The position numbers and the translations under genes are program-made. From Olivibacter domesticus (GTDB taxonomy: Bacteria > Bacteroidota > Bacteroidia > Sphingobacteriales > Sphingobacteriaceae), in contig NZ_FOAF01000006.1 of assembly GCF_900109575.1 (NCBI RefSeq), forward strand, positions 1 to 64,000: a stretch of DNA of 64,000 nucleotides, written 5' to 3'. Positions 27,642-34,291 of this stretch are shown in pieces; position 1 is the stretch's first letter; each line of letters opens with the position of its first letter. Under the pieces are notes generated by a model that worked only from the letters and a program-made list of their open reading frames with translations, was not told the origin of the DNA and did no database searches.

Positions 27642-28523
27642 GTGAAAGAAAGACTATTAAACCCACAAGCATTATTATTTAAATTGTTACATACGAAACC
27701 AAACTCAGCCACTAAACATTACGCCAAGGTCGTTCGGTTAAAAAAAAGACCATCGCGACTTTCGGTGCTGGCTACACAAAGCTCTAAATTTGGTATAATG
27801 CTTATCGGTTTTATACTTTATAGACGTAATAAAAACACACAAAGGCAGATTATTGAATTACAGAAAATTAATGGAGCACTCCAAACGCAATATGATGTTT
27901 TAAAAGACACCAATGATAAAAACGAATTATTGTTAAATGAAATTCACCACCGTGTGAAAAATAATCTACAGTTTGTGTCCTCTTTATTGAACATGAAGAT
28001 GCGCTCCTCCGACAATGCAGAAGCCAAACAGGCGCTACACGAGAGTGCCGTAAGGTTACAATCCATGTTGTTAGTGCACCAAAAACTATACAGTGAAGAT
28101 CGTCAAGGCTTCGTAGACATGAAGCAATATACGCACGACTTAGTGCATTATCTTTTACAAAGTTACATTACAAATAAGCATCCCATCCTCCCACATATAT
28201 CGGTAGGCACTATAAAATTTGAAACCGATACAGTTATTCCTTTTGGCCTACTACTCACAGAATTAATAACCAATTCCATTAAGTATGCAAAACCTAAAGA
28301 ACAAAAACTACATTTAAACATTGAGCTGTCCCCTTTACAACATGGGCAATACTGCCTGCACTACAGTGACAATGGAAAAGGTCTTTCTTCTCCAATTGAC
28401 TTCACGAGTGTAAACACCATGGGATTACGCTTACTGTACAACCTCACCAAACAACTAAAAGGAACGATTCATTACGAATTCAGAGAAATCTCCATTTTTA
28501 AAATTAATTTCAGAAGTATTTAG
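27642..28523 (+). CDS. HisKA_2 sensor histidine kinase lacking a sensor domain
   Basis: Histidine kinase of the HWE/HisKA_2 type. The phosphoacceptor region EIHHRVKNNLQFVSSLLNMK (from residue 100, His102/103) and ATPase motifs LLLTELITNSIKYAKP (N box), YSDNGKGL (G1) and MGLRLLYNLTKQLKG are intact. Upstream of a coiled linker (about 62-95) only a short hydrophobic piece, FGIMLIGFILY (50-60), remains. Relatives in Bacteroidota normally have several hundred residues of periplasmic or TPR sensor before a full membrane helix, so this looks N-terminally truncated. The start is GTG; an overlapping ATG is followed at once by TGA. The stop is directly followed by the ATG of the response regulator. Confidence 0.85.
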   Translation: MKERLLNPQALLFKLLHTKPNSATKHYAKVVRLKKRPSRLSVLATQSSKFGIMLIGFILYRRNKNTQRQIIELQKINGALQTQYDVLKDTNDKNELLLNEIHHRVKNNLQFVSSLLNMKMRSSDNAEAKQALHESAVRLQSMLLVHQKLYSEDRQGFVDMKQYTHDLVHYLLQSYITNKHPILPHISVGTIKFETDTVIPFGLLLTELITNSIKYAKPKEQKLHLNIELSPLQHGQYCLHYSDNGKGLSSPIDFTSVNTMGLRLLYNLTKQLKGTIHYEFREISIFKINFRSI

Positions 28524-29219
28524 ATGCAAAATTTACGAATTGTTATAGTTGAAGATGAAATGATCATTGCAATGGACATGCAAGAGATGCTCCAGGATGT
28601 GGGTTATACGGTGTGTGGTATTGCCAGCACTTACGAAGAAGCCCTTTCAATGACAAAAACAGCGCAACCGGATCTATTTCTACTAGATATTGGTATAAGC
28701 GGGGCCAAAAACGGTATAGGTTTAGCGCACACTTTACATCAGTTAGGTTTACCCTTTATTTTCACGACATCCCGTACGGAAAGCTCCTATATTGAAAGTG
28801 CTAAAAGCACAAAGCCCTACGGTTATTTGCTTAAACCATTCTCCAAGTTAGATCTATACGCCAATATAGAAATGGCATTGGGCCACGTACAAAGCCCAAA
28901 AGTACAAAGCTTATACCTTCCAATGGGCCGGAACAAGCATCATGTTGCGCTTAATGATTTACTTTTCATAAAGGCAAACGGCAACTATGTAGAGTTGAAA
29001 ATCGGAGAGAGAAGAGTTGCATTGCGAAAAAACTTAAAAGAGTTTGAAGCGAAATTACCGGCAGGCCACCCCTTTCTACGCGTTCATAAATCGTATTTGG
29101 TAAACCGAAATCACATAAGTTCATTTAATCAGCTAGAATTAAGTCTTTTAGACGGTACAAAAGTGCCCATTGGCCGCACATATTTTACCGAAATCAAATC
29201 AAACATGATGATTGTTTAA
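28524..29219 (+). CDS. LytTR-family response regulator
   Basis: DNA-binding response regulator of 231 aa. The receiver domain (1-120) has acidic pocket VEDE (9-12), phosphoacceptor Asp55 in LFLLDIGISG, and the conserved Lys in YLLKPFSK. The C-terminal LytTR domain (about 135-225) reads LLFIKANGNYVELKIGERR, LRKNLKEFEAKLP, FLRVHKSYLVNRNHI and GTKVPIGRTYF. Start and the kinase stop abut (TAG then ATG), so the two are translationally linked and form a two-component pair. Targets are unknown; the divergent EPS promoter region and its own downstream gene are the nearest candidates. Confidence 0.94.
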   Translation: MQNLRIVIVEDEMIIAMDMQEMLQDVGYTVCGIASTYEEALSMTKTAQPDLFLLDIGISGAKNGIGLAHTLHQLGLPFIFTTSRTESSYIESAKSTKPYGYLLKPFSKLDLYANIEMALGHVQSPKVQSLYLPMGRNKHHVALNDLLFIKANGNYVELKIGERRVALRKNLKEFEAKLPAGHPFLRVHKSYLVNRNHISSFNQLELSLLDGTKVPIGRTYFTEIKSNMMIV

Positions 29220-29248
29220 AAAAATATTAAGCAATCCGTCATATAATT

Positions 29249-29368
29249 ATGGTTTACACACAAAAAGCAGTCATTCAAATACAAAAAATTCAAGAAATAT
29301 TACAACAAACAATAGATCATCCTATATTTATACTGAAGAAAATGATACGCAGTAATAAAAACATATAG
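29249..29368 (+). CDS. Possible 39-aa leader ORF before the pseudo-phosphatase
   Basis: An ATG at 29249 opens a 39-residue frame (start MVYTQKAVIQIQKIQ, end MIRSNKNI) that ends with TAG at 29366-29368, one base before the ATG of the next gene. It is Gln/Ile/Lys-rich with no recognised family. It spans the left arm and loop of a perfect inverted repeat whose right arm covers the next start codon. It could be a leader peptide whose translation opens that hairpin. It is too short for composition to prove coding. Confidence 0.35.
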   Translation: MVYTQKAVIQIQKIQEILQQTIDHPIFILKKMIRSNKNI

Positions 29369-29376
29369 GATGATCT
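29314..29376 (+). promoter_or_regulatory. Perfect 14-base inverted repeat burying a start codon
   Basis: Arms AGATCATCCTATAT (29314-29327) and ATATAGGATGATCT (29363-29376) are exact reverse complements separated by 35 bases. The right arm contains the ATG (29370-29372) of the pseudo-phosphatase gene and the stop codon of the 39-aa leader ORF. In the mRNA this would form a stem that hides the start codon, a layout suited to translational control. A protein-binding site or remnant of a small mobile element are other explanations. Confidence 0.65.
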
Positions 29377-30050
29377 CAATTCTACCAAACGATACTACTT
29401 CTATTTCAGTAGGCAGTTTATTAGGCGTCGACATGCATATCGATTTGCTCAATTCGAGCAGTGATTTCTTTGCCACCAATGATGTAACTGAAGGCCTCAA
29501 AATTTCGGGTTATAATGCTATTATTGGCGCTGCATTAGACAATGAAAGTGCTAATCAAACGATTATGGAAGCAGCCCTTCCAATTCGCACGGTACGTCTT
29601 TATCACCTAGAAACGGAAACAGCAGAACTACAAGAAAGTGAACTTGTATGTTTTGGAAAAAATTATGTGCTCTTACAAGCCAGTTCAGCGATCTTAAGTA
29701 AAGACCTTGAAGATGGCATAGCCGATCTCAAACAAAGAGGTTATACACCTATATTAGTTAAAGCCGAGCAGTATGAATGTTTGCAAGACAATTATCGTAA
29801 CATACAACGTGTAATTCTCCAAGGTTGTTTATTTGAAACGGACATGCTGTCTTTAACAGGGCATAATGGAATCGAGTCCAAACGTTTGGCACAAAAGTTA
29901 TTTAAAGAAGAACGCGTAAGTTTTGCCGGATCTGGAGCTTGCAGCGCTGACGAACAATATATGGTAAATGAGCTTTTCCATTCCAAAAAATTAGTTAAGC
30001 AGCTACAATCGCCACAGATAAAGAACAAAGAGTTACTAACAACATATTAA
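29370..30050 (+). CDS. Degenerate CpsB/YwqE-like PHP protein (predicted pseudo-phosphatase)
   Basis: A 226-aa protein that aligns along its length with the PHP tyrosine phosphatase at 25082-25816. Matching segments are VDMHIDLL for TDIHSHLL, GYNAIIGAALDNES for GLSRFIITPHVYDE, NYVLLQASS for NFLLIEMPW, RGYTPILVKAEQY for KGYKPIMAHPERY, and GCLFETDMLSLTGHNG for GCLLQLNLLSPTGYYG. The metal ligands are lost: HSH is HID (23-25), the ITPH His is gone, HPER is KAEQ (131-134), and GTDLHH is GSGACS (187-192). Catalysis is therefore unlikely. The reading frame is intact and free of stops, which points to a retained non-catalytic role, such as binding the BY-kinase tail or another phosphoprotein. Homology is my reading of the two sequences; function is inference. 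Confidence 0.75.
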   Translation: MISILPNDTTSISVGSLLGVDMHIDLLNSSSDFFATNDVTEGLKISGYNAIIGAALDNESANQTIMEAALPIRTVRLYHLETETAELQESELVCFGKNYVLLQASSAILSKDLEDGIADLKQRGYTPILVKAEQYECLQDNYRNIQRVILQGCLFETDMLSLTGHNGIESKRLAQKLFKEERVSFAGSGACSADEQYMVNELFHSKKLVKQLQSPQIKNKELLTTY

Positions 30051-30073
30051 ACATTCAAATATAAACCCAAAGA

Positions 30074-30113
30074 CTTTATTGGGGTTAGCAATTAGCATAC
30101 TAACCCCTTAAAG
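30074..30113. terminator. Bidirectional terminator between converging units
   Basis: A strong stem: GGGGTTAG (30081-30088) pairs with CTAACCCC (30100-30107) across an 11-base loop, and CTTTA (30074-30078) pairs with TAAAG (30109-30113) outside it. It lies between the converging pseudo-phosphatase gene and the symporter gene, whose stop codon is inside the right arm. Confidence 0.75.
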
Positions 30114-31755
30114 GCATACGTTTTGTTGATGATCGCCATATTGCGGCTCCCCCTAATAATATCCCTCCACCCACAACAACAGCCACAGCTCCATTCGCTG
30201 CAGAAAATCCGAGTATGCTAATACCCAATCCCACCAGCGCAATAGATATACCTATTACTTTTACTCCAAATGCGTTTTGCTTCTGTGATTCACTATCTTT
30301 ATCTGTCGCCGCTAATTTACCTGCTGCACCTTTAAATGAAGGGTAATGTTGACTGCTATTAACTACTTCAAAAAACAACAATACCAAAAGCGGTAAACCG
30401 ACCCCCAAAGCAGTCTCCCAAACCCTATTTAATTTTATTTCCAACAATACAGGAGCACCTATCTTCATAAACATACTGACCATTAAACTGATTAGGGAAG
30501 CTGTTACAATAGATACAGCGGTTTGCTTTTTTGAGAATAACGACCAAATAAGAGGAGCAAAGAGTGATCCGCCAGCAATTGCTGCTGTACTCAATACCAT
30601 TTCCACAATCCCACCAACTTTAGGTATCAGAATAGCAATAACCATCGTAAGTAATCCAAAAAGCACCGTAAAGACTCTTGCAACCCATACCAATGTTTTA
30701 TCAGAAGCTTTCGGAAAAAAGATCTTTTTATAAACATCATTTGCAAAAACTACTGCAACTAAATTGAGTGTCGTATTTGCTTTACTGGCCGTAGCAGAAA
30801 TCATTCCTGAAAGCACTAAACCAACCAAGCCAGCAGGTAATACCTTTTGCGCCATCATCATGTAGGCCCCTTCCGCTTCTATACCTTGTAAACTTGGATT
30901 AATCACACGGTAAAGCATGGGAGGTAGCATCCAAATAAACGGACAGATCAAATATAGCCCCGTAAATAAAAAGGCAACTTTACGTGCATTCTTTTCATTA
31001 GAAACACTCGTGTAACGTTGCACGTATGGCCAGTTGCCCCCTATATAAATAGTTTGATACAAAAGAAAAGCAAGAAAAAATCCAACGCTGTACTCACTAT
31101 TAAAAAAATCAAAAAAACGATCTGGAGCATTGGACACAAAAGTCGGGATACCTCCGGCATCCTTTAATGCTAGCGGAATCACAATTAATACCGCGGCAGA
31201 TAATACCACAAATTGTACCACATCTGTTACTAAAACGGCCCAAAGGCCACCCGCAGCGGTGTATAAAATAATAATACCGCCAATGATGAGCACACTGGCC
31301 TCAATAGAAATTCCTGATGCAACATTTACCATCTTTCCTACCGGGTATAAAACTGCCGCAACAGAAAACAGACTATACAATAATGTTAGCGTAGTATAAA
31401 ATTGCTGTGTTTTTACACCAAAACGAACGCCGATGTATTCTGCTGCTGTAAGTGCGCCGGTTTTCTTCCATCGATGAGCAATAAAGATAGCCGTTATTAA
31501 TCCCCCTAACATCATGGTCAACTGTATCCCGTTGGCTACAAATCCCGCTTGATAGGCAATGGATCCCCAAACAACAAAAGTCCCTGCCGAAAAGTAGCTG
31601 ATAAACAAAGAGAGCCCATTAATCCACCAAGGTGTTTGCCCGCCCGCTTCAAAAAATGTCGAGGTATTCTTACTTCCCGAATAAGTAAACACCATTCCAA
31701 TACATAAAATCAGTAGGGCAAATACGGCCATTACTACATAATCGATGTTATTCAT
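30100..31755 (-). CDS. Sodium:solute symporter (SSS family)
   Basis: Inner-membrane transporter of 551 aa from the ATG at 31755 (a GTG one codon earlier is less likely). It has about 13-14 membrane helices. SSS family features are FFEAGGQTPWWINGLSLFISYFSAGTF near the N-terminus, the AAEYIGVRFG segment and GLVLSGMISATASKANTTLN, the conserved region at the sodium site. It is the last gene of the PUL operon, 38 bases after the FAD oxidoreductase, so it probably imports a mono- or disaccharide or acid freed by the PUL enzymes. The substrate cannot be told from sequence. Confidence 0.92.
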   Translation of the reverse strand: MNNIDYVVMAVFALLILCIGMVFTYSGSKNTSTFFEAGGQTPWWINGLSLFISYFSAGTFVVWGSIAYQAGFVANGIQLTMMLGGLITAIFIAHRWKKTGALTAAEYIGVRFGVKTQQFYTTLTLLYSLFSVAAVLYPVGKMVNVASGISIEASVLIIGGIIILYTAAGGLWAVLVTDVVQFVVLSAAVLIVIPLALKDAGGIPTFVSNAPDRFFDFFNSEYSVGFFLAFLLYQTIYIGGNWPYVQRYTSVSNEKNARKVAFLFTGLYLICPFIWMLPPMLYRVINPSLQGIEAEGAYMMMAQKVLPAGLVGLVLSGMISATASKANTTLNLVAVVFANDVYKKIFFPKASDKTLVWVARVFTVLFGLLTMVIAILIPKVGGIVEMVLSTAAIAGGSLFAPLIWSLFSKKQTAVSIVTASLISLMVSMFMKIGAPVLLEIKLNRVWETALGVGLPLLVLLFFEVVNSSQHYPSFKGAAGKLAATDKDSESQKQNAFGVKVIGISIALVGLGISILGFSAANGAVAVVVGGGILLGGAAIWRSSTKRMPLRG

Positions 31756-31793
31756 CACGATCTTTTTTTTGTTTAAGACAATTGTTTTAGAAT

Positions 31794-34082
31794 TTAAGCA
31801 TAACAGCGTATAGCAAACAAGGCTGCCGGAACTTTAGCCGAAGGATGTTCCATACTAATGGTCAATCTTTCTGTTTCTACAAAACGATCAAAGATTATAG
31901 TATTGACTGTTTTATAGTTATTCCGTTTTTCATATAATATGTTCCCCTCACCATCTAGAATTTTATACTCCTGTATACAAAAAGGCATTACACGTTCAGG
32001 ATGCGTCATTAATACAGACTCCATTGGATGATCGAAATCCGTATCGAAGAAAAGATCTAGCCTTTTTATCTTTTGTTTTTTATTCCAAACAATTTCTATT
32101 GCCGGATGAGGGTCTGCAGGGTCTGCCACCCAGGCATTTGTACTCACTGTTGGCCTATCTATACCATTTACAAGAAAGCTACTATCAAAAATGTGGATTC
32201 TTTCAGAGAGCGCTAGCAATATATTTTGTCCTTCAGGTCTTCGTGCAGGACACCAAAATTCAAAGGCTTCAACTCCCATATTTAACGGTGGAATTTGTTT
32301 CCCGTAATTTGATACCGCTTTGTTTACACCGTTAAATACAGAAACCAGTCCCGTAACCCGTTGCTCTGTATAAGGAAGTAAAATATCCGAATTATCTTTA
32401 AACACGAGAAATACATATGCAGGATGCGTCAGTGTGACATCAAAAATTAACTCCAGCATCTGCTCTCCTTCCTTCACATTGAGCGTTTGGCTCGCTAGCA
32501 GAACATCCGGTGTAAAGCTTCCAATTCGACTGCTTTTTTTCAATTCCACTACTAATGAAGTGTTGCAGCTCCCTTGCACGCTTATCTTAAAGGTTGGGCA
32601 TAGACCGCTCGGCAACGGTAGCAATTGAGCAGCAGCAATGAGCAAAGGCTTCCATTGAACATCTATGGCATCAAATCCGTTAAACTCCCATACAGAAGAA
32701 GTTTTTATAAAACCTTGCTGCATCAAATCCAGCGGATCTTTTTGCACTACATGTGGAATATAATGGCCTATTCTTATTAGTTCCTGCTGAAGTAAATTGA
32801 TCTTTTTCTCTTGTAAAATAGCTGCCGGGTTTATTTTTAACTGCTTGCATAAAACAGCTGCCATACCCACCGCCTCTCCCACGTAAGCACTGGTAGCCAT
32901 TACCCTAGTAGCTCCAAAGGCGACGTGGCTTACGCTGATAATTCGTCCCGCCAGCAATAGATTCTTAATGTTGCGGCTATACAAACAACGGTAAGGAATC
33001 TGAAAAACCCCTTTACTATGCCACTGATCACAGGCGTTATTTTCACCGAACACACCATCTGCAGGATGTAGGTCAATAGACCATCCCCCATAAGCCACTG
33101 CATCTTCATGTTTCCTTTGTTCTACCAGATCCTGTTGTGTCAGTATATAATCTCCTTCAAATCTTCTACTTTCTCTTTTCCCTGGAATGGCGCCTACCCA
33201 TTCTAACGTCATGGTATCCGCTTCGGGAAAATTTCCCGAATTCTTGATATAATCCCATACACCGTAAACGATCCTCCACAGATCCCATTTAATTTTTTCA
33301 CTATCATGCACCGTATCCATTCTACCTCCGTGTTCTACCCACCACAATTTACAGCCAAATTCCCGTGCGTTAAAATTCTTAAATCGCGGAATTTCTTTCG
33401 TTACGTCCATCGCAAATGCGGGCGGTATAAACTTAACCGATTTACCCACATCTTTACTATAAAAATATAAGCTATGCCCCAGCAGTTCTCCATATACAGC
33501 TTCTGGCGCCATCAACTCTCCAAACTCCTCTTTACTTTCAGCACCCATTCTAAAGGCTGCGCCGGCCAAAAAACCAATAATACCGTCTCCAGATGCGTCA
33601 CAGAATAAAGGTGCCCTTAGCTGATATTCTGTTGAATTTTGACTGCAAAATGCTGTCAATGCTGTGATATGATCAGGCCCATCTTTTTCCACCTCATATA
33701 CAGCTGTGTTGAGTAATAAGGTAATATTTGATTCTTGAGCTACTTTGTCTAACAAAATCATGTCCAAAATAACAGCGTTTCCCTCAGGATTACGATACGT
33801 ATTTTCTACCAATAGTTCGTCAACCACCCCACCCTCACGGCTCCACCGGTTATTATTACCCATATGTGAAGTAGCTCCCAATATCCACAGACGGATTTCA
33901 CTGGATGCGTTACCGCCAAGTACTGGCCGGTCTTGTACAAGTATCACTTTAATCCCTTTACGGGCAGCTGTGATTGCTGCACAAACGCCAGAAAGTCCCC
34001 CCCCTGTCACAACGAGATCGGCCTTTAGTACTTCCACACGCTTATTTCTTCCTGCTGCTACAAATTCTTCTTTAAACTTCAT
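31794..34082 (-). CDS. FAD-dependent oxidoreductase, PUL-associated
   Basis: A 762-aa protein with an FAD_oxidored-type N-terminal domain (about 15-450): dinucleotide motif VVTGGGLSGVCAAITAARKG, then LVQDRPVLGGNASSEIRLW, FCDASGDGIIGFLAGA and a C-terminal flavin-site stretch LLLAGRIISVSHVAFGATRVMATSA. Residues 450-762 look beta-rich, like a carbohydrate-binding module fused behind the flavin domain. No signal peptide is visible, so it is probably cytoplasmic. Proteins of this type occur in Bacteroidota PULs but their reaction is poorly known; oxidation of a released sugar is plausible. It lies between the GH31 gene and the symporter gene. Confidence 0.85.
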   Translation of the reverse strand: MKFKEEFVAAGRNKRVEVLKADLVVTGGGLSGVCAAITAARKGIKVILVQDRPVLGGNASSEIRLWILGATSHMGNNNRWSREGGVVDELLVENTYRNPEGNAVILDMILLDKVAQESNITLLLNTAVYEVEKDGPDHITALTAFCSQNSTEYQLRAPLFCDASGDGIIGFLAGAAFRMGAESKEEFGELMAPEAVYGELLGHSLYFYSKDVGKSVKFIPPAFAMDVTKEIPRFKNFNAREFGCKLWWVEHGGRMDTVHDSEKIKWDLWRIVYGVWDYIKNSGNFPEADTMTLEWVGAIPGKRESRRFEGDYILTQQDLVEQRKHEDAVAYGGWSIDLHPADGVFGENNACDQWHSKGVFQIPYRCLYSRNIKNLLLAGRIISVSHVAFGATRVMATSAYVGEAVGMAAVLCKQLKINPAAILQEKKINLLQQELIRIGHYIPHVVQKDPLDLMQQGFIKTSSVWEFNGFDAIDVQWKPLLIAAAQLLPLPSGLCPTFKISVQGSCNTSLVVELKKSSRIGSFTPDVLLASQTLNVKEGEQMLELIFDVTLTHPAYVFLVFKDNSDILLPYTEQRVTGLVSVFNGVNKAVSNYGKQIPPLNMGVEAFEFWCPARRPEGQNILLALSERIHIFDSSFLVNGIDRPTVSTNAWVADPADPHPAIEIVWNKKQKIKRLDLFFDTDFDHPMESVLMTHPERVMPFCIQEYKILDGEGNILYEKRNNYKTVNTIIFDRFVETERLTISMEHPSAKVPAALFAIRCYA

Positions 34083-34123
34083 CGCTAATTTTTATTGGTT
34101 TTTATTCCTTTTATGCATATCGC

Positions 34124-34291
34124 TCAAGCTCCGGCTATTATTACCTGTTCCCAAGGCGACCATTGACTTTCTATTGTACCTGTTAGACCTTTTATTCTAA
34201 GCTCATAGCTCCCTGGCGGCACATTATCGATTTTCAGAGAGCCCTCCAATGATGATTTCGTAGGGATATAAAACTTATTTGTAAATTTCAT
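34124..34291 (-). CDS. Possible 55-aa FN3-like fragment
   Basis: A short frame from the ATG at 34291 to the TGA at 34124-34126, overlapping the end of the GH31 gene by 17 bases. The peptide starts MKFTNKFYIPTKSS and contains LKIDNVPPGSYELRIKG and SQWSPWEQVIIAGA, which resembles the last strands of a fibronectin type III domain (PPG-Y-LR and the W-SPW-ending). It may be the worn 3' end of a former gene in the PUL. It is also possible that it is chance. Confidence 0.35.
   Translation of the reverse strand: MKFTNKFYIPTKSSLEGSLKIDNVPPGSYELRIKGLTGTIESQWSPWEQVIIAGA

Noticed and set aside
33745-34200. A 151-codon plus-strand frame opposite the start of the FAD oxidoreductase
   Set aside because: Most of it is antisense to the dinucleotide-binding domain, and the composition (Ser, Pro, Leu, Arg) is typical of a shadow frame.
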